Assembly: GCA_963969495.1 (NCBI GenBank)
Contig: OZ018321.1
Location: 124,510,521-124,574,520, forward strand
Length of the DNA: 64,000 nt
DNA from: Ceratothoa steindachneri
Taxonomy: Eukaryota; Arthropoda; Malacostraca; Isopoda; Cymothoidae
Direction of reading: 5' to 3'
A model generated the notes under the pieces. That model worked only from the letters and a program-made list of their open reading frames with translations. It was not told the origin of the DNA and ran no database searches. Position 1 is the first letter of the stretch; the number at the start of each line of letters is the position of its first letter. Positions 25,551 to 35,906 of the stretch are shown piece after piece. Made by a program: the position numbers and the translations under genes.

Positions 25551-25672
25551 GATATGAGGAACTCACAAAGTAGCATGTGAGTAGAGCAATAAATACAAAA
25601 AAATCCTACAGGAAAGTGAAAAGCGGATTCCAAGTACTTTTGAACTTGTTCAGTTCATTATCAAGTAATAAC
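25551..25672 (-). mobile_element. Penelope-like element 3' terminus (type B), minus strand
   Basis: On the minus strand CTTGATAATGAACTGAACA and the next bases contain a hairpin (GAACT pairing with AGTTC), then GTACTTGGAATCCGC, and the tail runs left to a TA tract at 25550. The same sequence occurs on the plus strand at 38.82 kb, also ending at a TA tract. Two independent copies with the same layout support a PLE pseudo-LTR end. Confidence 0.55.
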
Positions 25673-25688
25673 GAAAAATTTTAAAAGG

Positions 25689-25706
25689 ATATATATATAT
25701 ATATTT
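25689..25706. repeat. Short TA tract
   Basis: About nine TA units following an A-rich stretch. The neighbouring 130-codon minus-strand frame (25681-26073) overlaps the LTR start and is a chance frame. Confidence 0.85.
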
Positions 25707-25805
25707 GAAACAGAACAGCAAGGCAACGCCAATGTCTATGGAAAGGTCCCAAAATAGAAAAATAATATGAAAGACGGATGTTTAATATAAAACCAAATAG
25801 ATAAG

Positions 25806-25810
25806 GTATA
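25806..25810 (+). other. Left target-site duplication of outer LTR element
   Basis: GTATA precedes the LTR start; GTCTA follows the right LTR at 37307-37311. Four of five bases match, as expected for a 5-bp duplication with one later mutation. Confidence 0.6.
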
Positions 25811-27175
25811 TGTAGAAGTCTAAATACCACGTACATTAGTATACGCGAAAAAAAACCCGACACAAGCTGCGCGTCCCTCCCGTATTCCAAATTCGCCTTT
25901 CGCCTCAAATTCCCTCCACCCCTTTTTTCACCAAAGAGGCGGCCGTTCAGGAAAATGTCTGCCCCTACTGGACACCTGATAGCCGATGAATGTCCTAGTT
26001 TTCGCGCAGTCGTAAACTGCGACATGAAGCAAGGATTGTTTGAAGGTGTGAAATATTTACTCTGACTAGCCACAGTTGAAAAGGTCTTTCGTGCAGCGAT
26101 ACGGATTTTATGAAAATTCGGTGCTTCCTCTCGATTTCGGTTCGTGAGCGAAATAAAAGGAACACTTTTCCGTAGGTTTAAGCAGAAGATCTTGGACCTA
26201 CGTCGAGTGTGTGGAGCTCGTTCAACTTAGGAAACAGTTTGCCTTTTGCAAGAAAGAAACTTCGGGGAATTTGTGTGTTGCCGTCACGGTAATTGTAGGT
26301 GCCAAACTTCTCGCAGGCCCTCCATTTACAGTCTGAGCTTACACAGGACCTCCTGCTACGGAGTACTCTAGACGTAGCTAGGTAATCGGTCAGTCACTTC
26401 GAGGAAAAATAAGTCCGATTTGAGCCACAGTTTGGCTCGCCTTCGTGATCTGGCATAATATCATTATATCACCAGTCTAGGATTACCTTCTGATTCAGGA
26501 ACCTCAGACGGCCGGTGAGTGCGATCATCGTCACCAGAAGATCATCACCGTCAATCTCAAAAATACTTACGAACTCAAAGGTATCGTTAAAATTAATTAT
26601 CCCTTCCCCTAACTTGACCAGTTTATTCGTTAACTAAAATTCCCATCCTGAGCCCATAACCTCGGGTATTAGAAGTGAGAATTCAGTGCTTAATATAATC
26701 ATATTAAACCATTTATTCTGTGGGGTGCCATTAAGACGCAAGCATCCTAGTGAGTAATTTTCAAGTATAATCCCCACGACATTATGTAGACTTACTTATT
26801 CAGTGCAAAGATTAATTATATTTATACCTATATACGCTGTTTCATATTTCTAATTCATATACATTAAAGATTATTTTTGTATCTGTGTGTTTAACTATTT
26901 TGGATGATCCTTTGGCAATTATTAAGCAATCCACTCGGCTAAAATCTCAATATTATACAGGTCCACCCATAACTGGCTTTTACTGAGTGAGGACACACTC
27001 AGAAGATCATTATCTTAATTTTGATCAAAAGGGAAGCAGCGGGGTTATTCTTTTTCATCAAAAGTGGCTACGGTAGGTGTATTGGATGCACTTCACTTCC
27101 ACTTCACCTTGGTGCAGTAATAAAATATATGTTCAGGAAATGGGACTGGGATTACCCACTCACTAAACCTCGACA
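25811..27175 (+). repeat. Left LTR of outer element
   Basis: 1365 bp, TGTAGAAGT...CTCGACA. Aligns along its length with 35907-37306; the right LTR has about 35 extra bases (near 36475-36510). The AATAAAAGG box near 26152-26160 may serve as TATA element, and ATTAAAG with a following TG-rich run near 26870-26895 as polyadenylation signal. Several substitutions separate the two LTRs, so the insertion is not recent. Confidence 0.88.
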
Positions 27176-27542
27176 TATATAAGTGGTTTCATGTGTGTGG
27201 AGTTATCACTTAAACCTCTGGACCTATATAAGTAGTATCAGACGTGCGGGGTTATCACTAAAAACAGTATCTATAAAGTTGTGTGCATATCAAAACTTTA
27301 ATCAAACAATTGCCAACGTCCAAATTAGACCAAATACTCAAACATTAACAGTAATTCTTGTTTTGGGATGCAAAAATTAGCTAGGTTAGGGTGATTATCT
27401 AATCTCGTTTTGTTTTTCTTATCAATGGTCTACTATTGTCTACCACGATTTTAGGTAGGGAACTATAATAACCCATTTTTCCTTAGACACGTTACACCAA
27501 AGCAACTCTCCCAGTGCACACTCTTACCTTTGGATAGATAAA
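27176..27542 (+). other. Leader of outer element, putative primer-binding site
   Basis: Lies between the LTR end and the gag ATG. TGG at about 27184, after TATATAAG, may begin the primer-binding site, since the nested element also has a TATATA stretch before its TGG; the tRNA could not be identified. The 65-codon frame here is not meaningful. Confidence 0.5.
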
Positions 27543-27555
27543 ATGGCTTCCACAT
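27543..27555 (+). CDS. gag: First codons of outer gag, cut by the nested insertion
   Basis: ATG at 27543 opens a frame that is broken after thirteen bases by the nested element. After one copy of the duplicated CACAT the same frame resumes at 32613-32617 and continues with residues that match the start of the nested element's own gag (29323), for example the shared pattern EK..-QG..-GL-G. This match across 5 kb fixes the gag start of both elements and proves where the insertion happened. Confidence 0.8.
27551..27555 (+). other. Left target-site duplication (CACAT) of nested element
   Basis: CACAT immediately before TGTGG of the nested LTR; an exact copy follows the nested right LTR at 32613-32617. 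Confidence 0.92.
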
Positions 27556-28592
27556 TGTGGAAGAATTCCACGTGGAATTTCTTTTCCAGCACGGAAGTGA
27601 CATCCATGTGCTGGAGAAGATTTTAAAATTTGGTTAGGCTTAAATTGGTAAGCCTCCTCCCCCATCCACAAGAGGTACCCTCAAAGCACGTCCACCACAG
27701 ACCCCCTTTACGCGGGTTAGAATAGCCTCAGCTTTGGAGATTCGAGGCCATTCAAGAGTAGCGATATTTCCCCCACCCCCGCGGAGACAGCCTCGGATAT
27801 ATAAAGGTTTAGTCTTCAATGTGGGAGACACAGAGTTGAGGAGTCTCGCACGGACCTAAGAAGATTCCCCTAGTTCCAAGTTAGGTGCTAACAACAAAGC
27901 AAAGTGACAACTGAACTATTTGTGTGTTGGAATTAGCCCCAGTCAGTGAGGTAATTCAATTTGACGATCGCTACAGAGCGATTTTTCCGAATCCACTCAT
28001 CAACTCCTGTTGAAGCCTAGCTCGTTCGCCCCTCGTTTTCGGGTGGCCAAAATACTCTCCCCTGGACCGGACTTTACCGCCCCTCTTCCTTTTGGAGAAC
28101 CGTCACCACGTTAACTTCCCGCTCAGAGGCTCCGAACGCCTTCGCCTCATGTTTATTGCCTGCAGAAGACATCCGTGAAGCCTTACCCTGACGTAAAACC
28201 GGGAATCCTCCGTTAGCCAACACATCTCCTCCTACAGTAACCTATTTGAGTCAATCCTCCCCATTTGTATAGTCTCTTTCTGTAACGCATTAATTTCTAC
28301 CTTCAGAGTCTGATGCATAACTCTGCAATTCCCCCCTCGTTTACCGATGTAATTTTGCCCATTAATTCTCTTATTTCTATGTAAATCAAATTATATTTTT
28401 GTAAATGCCTTTTTAAATAACCTTGAGCTTTGCCATTGCCCAAATTTTACCTGTCCTCGTTGCACTCTTTCTGGCTGTTCCACGCGTCGAAACTCGTGGC
28501 GTTCCGTCCCTTGTCGCATCGCCTTTAAGTTATTGTTTCCCTCGCCATAGATATAATATGGTATCGATATAATCTAATGTCATACCACGATA
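27556..28592 (+). repeat. Left LTR of nested element
   Basis: About 1.04 kb. Begins TGTGGAAGAATTCCACGTGG and reaches its first CCACGATA end at 28592. TATATAAAGG near 27797-27806 is a good TATA box, with GTGGGAGACACAGAGTTGAGG downstream shared with the right LTR (31860). The end is complicated by a 274-bp duplication. Confidence 0.85.
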
Positions 28593-28908
28593 TATATATT
28601 TATTAATATACATATTTATATAATTTTGGTGCCCATTAATTCTCTTATTTCTATGTAAATAAAATTATATTTTTGTCATGCCTTTTTAAATAACCTTGAG
28701 CTTTGCCATTGCCTAAATTTTACCTGTCCCCGTTGCACTTTTTCTGGCTGTTCCACGCGTCGAAACTCGTGGCGTTCCGTCCCTTGTCGGATCGCCTTTA
28801 AGTTATTGGTCCCCCCGCCATAGATATAATATGGTATCGATATAATCTAATGTTATACCACGACATATATATTTATTAATATACATATTATATAATTTTG
28901 GTGTCAAG
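28361..28908 (+). repeat. 274-bp tandem duplication across LTR/leader junction
   Basis: The block starting ATTAATTCTCTTATTTCTAT at 28361 recurs at 28635. Each unit holds the last ~230 bases of the LTR plus about 40 bases of leader up to TTTTGGTG. The right LTR (32380-32612) has only one copy of the LTR part and no leader part. The duplication therefore arose at the LTR-leader boundary of the 5' end, most simply by template switching in reverse transcription or by unequal exchange. Confidence 0.9.
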
Positions 28909-29322
28909 TTTGTTTGGATTTTTCCCGAACCCGCCGTCATTTTAATTTCGACATTAGAAGTTCCCTTGTTATTCACGTCTATCCATTTTATTTTAATTTT
29001 TGTATTGTACTTGCAGAAGGTAAGTTTAAGTTAATTTGAATAACAGTGGAACGTAATCTATTTATATTTTGTGTTGGACCCCAAGTAATTAATTTTTTTA
29101 TTGTGTTTGAATTTTGCAGACTCTCCTGGTTATTAATCTAAAAGAGTTAAGATCTTTGCTGTCCTGATTACGGTAGGACCATTCAAATTTTTTTTCCTGC
29201 TTAGAAACAGCAGAGGTAAGTAGCTGTATTATAATCTTTTTAGATGAACAAGGCCTTCACGAATATTCAAGTATTTGTTTCACATGGGTAGTGTCAGTGT
29301 TCCCTCAGTTAACTGCGCAACA
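28866..29322 (+). other. Leader of nested element with putative primer-binding site
   Basis: After the second LTR end (28865) comes an AT stretch and then TGGTGTCAAGTTTG from 28899, the best primer-binding site candidate. The remainder up to the gag ATG has no gene. Confidence 0.55.
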
Positions 29323-30575
29323 ATGTCATCCTTCGAAAAACTCAAGAGTCAGGGTGAAATGTTAGGTCTTTCCGGCAAAGACCTTCTAAATTACGTACAG
29401 GAAGAAGAGAGGAACGAACGGGCAGAGCGAAGGGACGAGGAACTAAGAAAAACGGAGATGGAAACCAAACTGAAAATGGAGATGGAAGAGAACAAACTGA
29501 AAAATGAAATAGAGAAGAACAAAGTGTAAGTAAAGAAAAACAAAATGAAGATGGAGCAGAACAAAATGGAGATGAAAAAACGTGAATAAATTAGGCAGCA
29601 TGAGCTAGAAATGAGCCGAAATCAAATGGATTCTCATTACATCGGTTCCCGGGCTGAAATTCTCCAAACTGCCTTAGTCAAACATCTCGCTTTTAATGAT
29701 GGAGAGAACATTTGGTCATTTTTGACCCATTTTGAGAGAATCTTCCAGATCAATAGATGGGATCGCGAAAATGATGGCGTCGCTCGCCTACTTACCCTTC
29801 TAAATGCCCAGTTAAGGGATAACCCCCGGAAGCAAATTTGGACTATTCCACGTTAAAGTCCGAATTCTTAGGCGCTGTTCATATGAATTGCGAATTCTAC
29901 CGCTCCCGATTCCGCAAGGAAAGGATCCGCCCTGGTCAAACTTTTCGGCAACACGGGGACATCCTCCAAAGAAACGTTCAGCGTTGGCTGGATGCGTGCA
30001 AGATTCCCCAGGGCTACGAGTCCCTTCTGGACTTCTTCCTTAGGGATCAGCTCTTACCTGCCGTTCCTCCCGAAATTCTCGCCTTCATTAAGAATAAACG
30101 TTGTGCCACTTTCAAGGAGTGCATGGAAGAGGCCGGTGTTTATGCTAGTAGTTATAATTTATAACCTAACGATGTTAAAAAGGATCCCCAATCGCCCGCC
30201 CAAACTAAATTTTATGGTCCTAAGACCCCTCCTAAATTGGTTCCAAGATTTACCAAAGTTCCTAGTCCCTCGAAGCCAAGAAAACTCCATCGATCTGAAC
30301 ACCGAGACGTTAAACCCCTAATTTCTTCTCCCCCGGTTGTGCCGTACCAAAAGAACCCAATCGTCTGCTACACCTGCGGAGTTCCCGGCCATTACAGCAC
30401 GTACTGTCCTCAAAACTCCCGATTTGCAAACTCTCAGTCCCACCAAATGCACCAAATCTGGGCCACCCTTGCTCTCCCTCGGTCGCCTCAGGAGACCCCC
30501 GATCCTTCCTCGCCCGCCAAAGATCTAGTCCATCAGGTAAGCTTCGTTTTAATAAGAACAACCCTGGTGTATTAA
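29323..30575 (+). pseudogene. gag: gag of nested element
   Basis: Gag forms the particle that packages element RNA. The start ATG at 29323 (context AACAATG) is chosen because the outer gag begins alike. Residues about 1-85 are a charged helical coiled coil rich in Glu, Lys and Arg. In-frame TAA stops occur at 29527 and 29587. The frame continues to about 29820 with LTHFERIFQINRWD and GVARLLTLLNAQL, typical of gypsy gag. A frameshift near 29820-29840 moves it to the next frame (YSTLKSEFLGAVHMN, FYRSRFRKERIRPGQ), with another TAA at 30162. At about 30367-30410 is a complete CCHC zinc knuckle, CYTCGVPGHYSTYC. The frame ends near 30575. Confidence 0.85.
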
Positions 30576-30770
30576 AATTTGAGAACGGAACTGTGAACGG
30601 TCACCGAGTATCCACCCTCGTCCGTGACACCTGGGGCACTTGTATCATAGTGTCTGAGGACCTACTCCCCCCTTTTGGCCCTGACCACAAGAAGTTTGCG
30701 GTGGTTCACGACTACCTTGGCCTGGCCAGTCGTTTCCCAGTAACTCGTTGTCACATCGAGTGAGACTATA
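30546..30770 (+). pseudogene. pro: Aspartic protease of nested element, catalytic triad damaged
   Basis: The frame with FENGTVNGHRVSTLVRDTW aligns with the outer element's protease, which has ...STLARDTGCTC at the same place. The catalytic Asp-Thr-Gly is Asp-Thr-Trp here, which should abolish cleavage of the polyprotein. FAVVHDYLGLASRFPVTRCHIE follows before a stop at about 30763. Conserved spacing to the zinc knuckle supports the call. Confidence 0.78.
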
Positions 30771-30779
30771 TGTCCGGTT

Positions 30780-31060
30780 GAGCCGAAGTGGAAGCGGCCC
30801 CAATCTAGGTCTGCTCCATTTTGTTCGGTCAGAACCCAGTAATCCACGACCATACCGTGGCCCAGCCCGTGATTATCCGTACACAGGCAGCCCTGGAATC
30901 CCATGCAACCGTTTCCCTGGAAACCCCTATCGACCGGGAGTTCCAAGCCCTCCGGAACCTTAAGTTTTTCCGCGCCCAGAAGGAGTGCGCAACTCTCCCC
31001 CCCACCTTTGGGAGAAAACTAAAGCCCTCGAGCGTGAGTCCACCTCAAGGTAATAAACGA
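30780..31060 (+). pseudogene. Protease-to-RT linker of nested element
   Basis: Segments such as VIIRTQAALES and LRNLKFFRAQKECATLPP match the linker in the outer element (ITTRAQAGRE, LQPLWEKARR). In Ty3/gypsy elements this precedes RT. Here the sequence jumps soon after to the integrase end, which marks the deletion point at about 31045-31080. Confidence 0.6.
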
Positions 31061-31079
31061 GTGTCGTATCTCGTGAAGA

Positions 31080-31316
31080 AGGACTTATTAAGAGGTATAA
31101 GACCTACTTTAACCTTAATTCACGAGAAGGAAAATTCAAGCCTTGTGCGGAGGTGCTGCTACTACTTCCCACGGGAAGCAACAAACTCCTTAGCCTGTGG
31201 AAGGGACCCTATCCCGTCCTCGAGGCTAGAGGACCGGGGGATTACCTCATCAGTACTCCGGGGAGAGCGAAGGTTTTCCACTTGAATTGTATATATTATC
31301 TCATTAATGTTCTTAA
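31080..31316 (+). pseudogene. int: C-terminal end of integrase, nested element
   Basis: The frame reads EVLLLLPTGSNKLLSLWKGP and, a little later, GDYLISTPGRAKVFHLN. This is the conserved C-terminal part of Ty3/gypsy integrases (usually VLLLLPTDHNKLLMQWKGP), which contacts DNA. The zinc-binding HHCC part and the DDE core are missing, removed with RT and RNase H. Confidence 0.8.
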
Positions 31317-31663
31317 TTAAAATTTTTGGGGGGTCCACTAAACTGTTTAGTCATTAGTCCCATATTCATGCCTCCATTTAATTGTATGCTTTTTGGGGGA
31401 CGGTATTCCACTGAAATTTCACCAATGTTCTCCTGTGATTTTTTTGTTTAAAATTGTGCCAGTTAAATTGTTTCTAGAATTCACCCGTTTAAGGCTTGTG
31501 TCCGTAAATTCCCGCTGAGCTCAGATTCACGTTTTTTTTTGTGTGTACACCTGTCGTAGCAGGTCAGAATTTCCCTAGACCCTTGATAATTCTAATTTGA
31601 CGGGTGGTATGATCCTTTTCTTCGCAACTGCTCTGTAAAGCATCATCTTCTGGTTGGGAGATG
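31317..31663 (+). other. 3' untranslated part and polypurine tract of nested element
   Basis: No gene. GGTTGGGAGA at 31652-31661, just before the LTR start, is a plausible polypurine tract for plus-strand DNA synthesis; the outer element has a comparable GGTTAGGGA before its right LTR. Confidence 0.6.
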
Positions 31664-32612
31664 TGTGGGGGAATTCTACGTGGAATTTATTTTGCAGCTT
31701 CCACATCCACAAGTGGTAGCCTCGAACTGCGTCCACCAGGGACCACCTTTACGCGGGCTAGAATCACCTCGGCGTGAAGATTCCAAGCCATTCGATAGTA
31801 GCGCGGTTTCCCCCACCCCCGCGTGGGGAGCCTCGTATATATATAATGCTCGTCTTCCATGTGGGAGACACAGAGTTGAGGAGTCTCGCCCGCCCCCCCA
31901 AAAATTATCCCAATTCCAAGTCAGGTGCTAGCAACAAAGCAAAGTGACGGCTGAACTATTTGTGTGTTGGAATTAGCCCCAGCCAGTGAGGTAATTCCAT
32001 TTAACGATCGCTACAGAGCGATTTTTTAGAATCCACTCATCAACTCCTGTCGAAGCCCTCCTCGTTCGCCCCTCGTTTTCGGGTTGCCGAAATACTCTCC
32101 CCTGGGCCGGACGTAACGGTCCTTCGCCCTTTTTGGAGACCCATCATCATGTTAACTTCCCGCTCAGATGCTCCGGGTGCCCTCGCTTCACGTTTATCTC
32201 CTGCAGAAGACATCCTTGTTGCCTTACCCTGACGTAAAACCAGGAATCCTCCGTAAACCAACGCTTCCCTCCCTTCAATAACCGATTTGAGTCAATCCTC
32301 CCCATTTGTATAGTCTTTTTCTGTAACGCATTAATTTCTAATTTCAGAGTCTTCCTTCGTTTACCGATGTAATTTCGCCCATTAATTCTCTTATTTCTAT
32401 GTAAATAAAATTATATTTTTGCACATGCCTCTTTACATAACCTTGAGCTTTGCCATTGCCCAAATTTTACCTGTCCTCGTTGCACTCTTTCTGGCTGTTC
32501 GACGCGTCGAAACTGGTGCCGTTTCGTCCTTTGTCGGATCGCCTTTAAGTTATTGGTCCCCCCGCCATAGATATAATATGGTATTGATATAATGTAATGT
32601 CATACCACGACA
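31664..32612 (+). repeat. Right LTR of nested element
   Basis: 949 bp, TGTGGGGGAATTC...CCACGACA. Shares with the left LTR the GGGAATTC/ACGTGGAATTT start, GTGGGAGACACAGAGTTGAGG, the region with 'TAGTCTTTTTCTGTAACGC', and the last 230 bases. The TATA box (TATATATAATG near 31838) differs from that of the left LTR. Confidence 0.88.
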
Positions 32613-33530
32613 CACATCGTGGGAAAAAATCCACAAGCAAGGACAAGCATTCGGACTGGAAGGTAGGGAACACATTGAGTACGTCTAAAATGAACAAAGG
32701 AATGACAGAGAAGCATAGAAGGAAGAACAAAAACTACAACTCGAAGCAAAGAGAGAAGAGCAAAAACGGAAGGAAGAGAGATATGAGGAAAAACGGAAGG
32801 AAGAGAAAGAAGAGAAAAAACAAAAGGAAGATTTGGAAATGGAAAAACCACAACTCGAAGCAAAGAGGGAAGACCAAAACCTACAACACGATGAACGGAA
32901 AAAAATCCTCATCATGAACACGAATTAAGAAGGACCAAGTGGAAGTGAACTCGATTGGTTCCCGGGGTCAACAACCTCAAGCCCTTGCTCTCAAACTATC
33001 CCCCATAGTGAAAATGAGGACTTTCTTACGTACCTAACACATTTCGAAAAAAATATTCGAAGTAAATGGATGGGATATGGAAGCCGATGGAGTAAGTCAG
33101 CTTCTATCATTACTCTCCCCTCGGGTGAGTGAGATTTTTAACGCATTGCCTCATAAGGCGACAATCGATTATTTTACCTTAAAAACAGAAATTCTATCTG
33201 CTATTAACCTTAACCCCCAATTCTATAGATCGAAGTTCAACTCAGCTAAGCTCCAAGCAGGGTAGACATACAGACAATTTGGATTCATCATGAGAGGAAA
33301 TCTGCAATTTTGGCTAGACTCCGCTAAAGTCAAAAGAGATTACGGGGCATTGATTGAATTTATTTTAAAATGTGAACTACTAAGTACACTTCCTCAAGAG
33401 ATTAGAGCCTTCGTTAAAGACTGACTGGCCTCCTCATTTGACGATTGCTTCTATGAAGCGAACCTTTACGCTTCAAACAATCATTTATTTGCGAAGGAAA
33501 TCAGAAAAGGTAACCCCCTTTCCCCAAGAA
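32613..33530 (+). pseudogene. gag: gag of outer element, remainder
   Basis: Continues the frame begun at 27543. A TAA about 28 codons in is followed by a purine-rich stretch (32690-32920) that in pieces reads as the charged coiled coil seen in the nested gag. From about 33060 the frames give EVNGWDMEADGVSQLLSLLS, then IDYFTLKTEILSAINLNPQF, matching the nested gag block by block. TAG at 33263 and TGA at 33421 interrupt it. Stops and shifts are more numerous than in the nested gag, in line with greater age. Confidence 0.8.
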
Positions 33531-33689
33531 GAAGTTTGGCTACGGAAGACACCCACATGAGAAACCCTCTCAGTTTGTAAAAGTTGCTCTCCCATTTAAG
33601 CCCAAGATCAAATTCCAGGAGACCCCAGAAGACCGAAAACTCCCTGGTTTTAACACTCACTCAAACAACACCTTCAGGACTAGTCCGAT

Positions 33690-33750
33690 CACGCGTTACT
33701 CTTGGAGAGCCCCAGGGCACATAAAATCCCACTGTCCACAAAATTCAAGG
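33690..33750 (+). pseudogene. Eroded zinc knuckle of outer gag
   Basis: RYSWRAPGHIKSHCPQNSRF aligns with CYTCGVPGHYSTYCPQNSRF of the nested element. The first two Cys of CCHC are replaced by Arg and Trp while the His and last Cys remain, so zinc binding is lost. Confidence 0.75.
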
Positions 33751-33889
33751 TTCGACCCCTCTGTAAGTCAGCAGGTAGATCAAGTAACTGCCACCCTTTA
33801 TCCAGATAAAACCGCCGTAGATACCCCACAACCTGTAGCCCCGTCAGATCAGGACTACCAGGTCTACTTAGTATTCAATAAGAGTTCTT

Positions 33890-34158
33890 CTGGTGAACTC
33901 AAGTTTGAAACTGGCTCGATTAATGGGGTTAAGGTGTCGACTTTAGCTAGGGACACCGGTTGTACCTGTATCGTAGTGTCAGACAAGCGACTCCCTCCCG
34001 TAAAACCGTGGCATCAGAAATTTGCGGTAGTGCACGACTTTTGGGGACGCGCCAACAGGTTGCCTTTCATCCGATGCCATGTAGAGTGCTACTATTTCAC
34101 TGGTTGGGCTGACGTAATCGCGGCCCCGATGAAATTCTGTACAGTGCCCGTCGAATAG
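33890..34158 (+). pseudogene. pro: Aspartic protease of outer element
   Basis: FETGSINGVKVSTLARDTGC contains the catalytic DTG (Asp at 33952), followed by TCIVVSDKRLPP and, after the flap region, FIRCHVECYYFTGWADVIAA. This is the retropepsin-type protease that cuts the polyprotein. The domain itself is open from the zinc-knuckle region to the stop at about 34156; the protease motif is intact, unlike that of the nested element. Confidence 0.82.
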
Positions 34159-34189
34159 AGCGCAAAACTGTCCCCGAACGAGAGTACCC

Positions 34190-34700
34190 AAACCATCACC
34201 ACCCGAGCGCAGGCAGGCCGAGAAAACCGTCCTCTCGCGCCGCTCAAATTCCCGTGCAGCCCTGAGTTTAAGAAGCTGAATAACGTTGAGTTCGCCAGGT
34301 CCTAAAAGGACTTATCTTCCCTACAACCCCTGTGGGAAAAAGCCAGAAGGGCTGACCTCCTGATAAAAATAAAAACAGAAGAAATAAGAATACAGAATAA
34401 AAGAAAAGAAGATGAGGAAAGAAGACAGATGGAAATAGAAGCCAAAGAAATAAGAATAAAGATAAAAGGATAAGAAGAATAAAGAAGAATAAAGATAAGA
34501 ATAGAAGAAGAGGAAAAGAGAAGACAGATAGACGCAAAATTCTAGCTTTCCGCACTCCCTTAAACCACGCTCTCCCAAGAAGAACCCTCCCCCGAGTTAG
34601 GCGAGAACCCCGAACTCGGGCCCGTTAAGATCGCCCAAATGGTCTCGCTCTTAAGAGAATACTAGCCTTATGCAAAAAGATTTAGAAGGGTTAGAAAACA
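34190..34700 (+). pseudogene. Protease-RT linker of outer element, purine-rich
   Basis: Begins with TRAQAGRENRP, then LQPLWEKARRADLLIKIKTE, the linker that in gypsy elements links protease to RT. It then becomes an A/G-rich run (34360-34540) reading as Glu/Lys/Arg repeats. The RT fingers and palm that should follow are missing. Confidence 0.6.
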
Positions 34701-35509
34701 TCACAATCTATTTGGACAACTTATACCTCGCCATGCGAGGTATAAGTGAGACCTTCAAGTCCCATTTTTCTTATGGCACTATTGCACATTTATGGTTCAA
34801 GATTGGCTAGAGCTGCATATTCCTACAGAAGGAAAAGATAAAAACAATAATCGATAGTCCGCCCCCCAGACTTAAAGAAACAACCTCAACCCGTTTTAAG
34901 ACAGCTTCTTTCTATCGGTGTTTTGTCCCCCACTTTGCGTCCATCTCCTCCCCCTTAAATGACCTGCTTAAAAAGAAATCGTCAGACCCTATTAAGTGAA
35001 ACCCCGTGGCTATTGCCAGTTTCCACGGCTTCAAACAGAAACTAGTGACCTACCCTATCTTGCACTTACCTATTCCCGAGAAGAAAATTGGCATTAGGAC
35101 AGACGCGTCTCATCTTGGAATTGGATGCACCTTGTTGCAATATGAGGCAAAAGTGCCATTTCCGGTGACTTTTGCAAGTCGAAAACTTTCTGATCAGGAA
35201 AAGAGGTATGCCACTGTGGAGCTAGAAGTTTTAGCTATCGTGTTTGAGGTACAAAAGTTCCGCATATATTTGGTTAGTAGACCGTTCTTCATAGAAATGG
35301 ATCACGAACCACTAGCGTACCTAAAAAGTTGTAAGAATCAGAATGGGAGACGCATTCGTTGGGCCTTGTTATTATCCGAATATCAATATGATATCCGATA
35401 TCTAAAGGGATCTCTTAATGTACTCACGGATAGTTTGTCTAGGAACCAGGTAGACGGGCCCAGTGAGTCTGTAAATAATCAGTATTATAGCTATGTAAGT
35501 TTTGGATAA
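34700..35509 (+). pseudogene. pol: RT remnant plus RNase H of outer element
   Basis: ENITIYLDNLYLA near 34697-34735 looks like the RT active-site strand with Tyr-Leu-Asp-Asn where YxDD is usual. The frame then breaks, and from about 34860 the RT thumb/connection appears (FYRCFVPHFASISSPLNDLL). The open frame 35006-35509 is a good gypsy RNase H: KKIGIRTDASHLGIGCTLLQ with the first catalytic Asp, SRKLSDQEKRYATVELEVLA with the catalytic Glu, and, after EMDHEPLAYL, YDIRYLKGSLNVLTDSLSRN at the C-terminus. The domain degrades the RNA strand of the hybrid. After it, the integrase is missing and the right LTR follows in about 400 bases. Confidence 0.88.
34721..34745. repeat. 11-bp perfect inverted repeat inside RT remnant
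   Basis: TTATACCTCGC and GCGAGGTATAA separated by CAT. It falls within the RT active-site region of the outer element and may be chance or mark the deletion end. Confidence 0.8.
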
Positions 35510-35906
35510 AGGTTTAATTAGTGGTCCACCCACTAATTAATTCATATGTTATATTTGGAAAGTTGATAATATGACACGCTTTATAACTGCCATGATTAAT
35601 TTTAGATTGTTTCCTTTTTTTTTGCATGTGGGTCTTATATCACACTACTCGGATCAATGTATCGAATATAATCATTTGTTTATTTTGTACTTAGGCATCA
35701 GCTCTTAATTATTTAGTAGTTTCCAGTATATGACCGGTAACCCGTGTGTTTCTTTACCGTCATGATTATTTTATGTTGTTCCTATATTCGTTGAACTCCC
35801 GTTTTGTTTTTTTGTTGTTTTTTTGTGCTGTTCATGTAGCCAATGTTAAAATTATACATTATTCCTAGTTACACGTCAGAATGATGTCTTCCAAAACGGT
35901 TAGGGA
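35510..35906 (+). other. 3' part of outer element, integrase missing, polypurine tract
   Basis: AT- and T-rich sequence without integrase motifs. GGTTAGGGA at 35898-35906, directly before the LTR, is a plausible polypurine tract. Confidence 0.6.

Larger units (their letters stand above)
27556..32612 (+). mobile_element. Nested Ty3/gypsy-type LTR retrotransposon, internally deleted
   Basis: 5057 bp with LTRs starting TGTGG and ending ACGACA, flanked by exact CACAT duplications. Internal order: leader, gag with coiled-coil N-terminus, zinc knuckle, protease, linker, then directly the C-terminal end of integrase, polypurine tract and right LTR. RT, RNase H and the integrase core are missing, so it could only have moved using proteins of a relative. 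Its gag and protease are related to those of the outer element, so both belong to sister families. It is younger than the outer insertion. Confidence 0.9.

Noticed and set aside
25681..26073. 130-codon minus-strand frame at the left LTR
   Set aside because: It straddles the LTR boundary, is antisense to the element, and its counterpart in the right LTR is not open.
30310..30946. Minus-strand frames over the nested gag and protease
   Set aside because: Shadows of the sense-strand gag/protease; no independent motif.
32597..32921. Lys/Arg-rich plus frame and Phe/Ser-rich minus frames at 32.6-32.9 kb
   Set aside because: The purine-rich coiled-coil region of the outer gag read out of frame; not separate genes.
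34268..34578. Leu/Phe-rich minus-strand frames suggesting membrane proteins
   Set aside because: Antisense reading of an A/G-rich linker in the outer element gives Phe/Leu/Ser automatically.
31664..35906. Second complete element sharing the nested right LTR as its left LTR (tandem arrangement)
   Set aside because: The exact CACAT duplication around 27556-32612 and the gag frame continuing across it show nesting rather than tandem elements.
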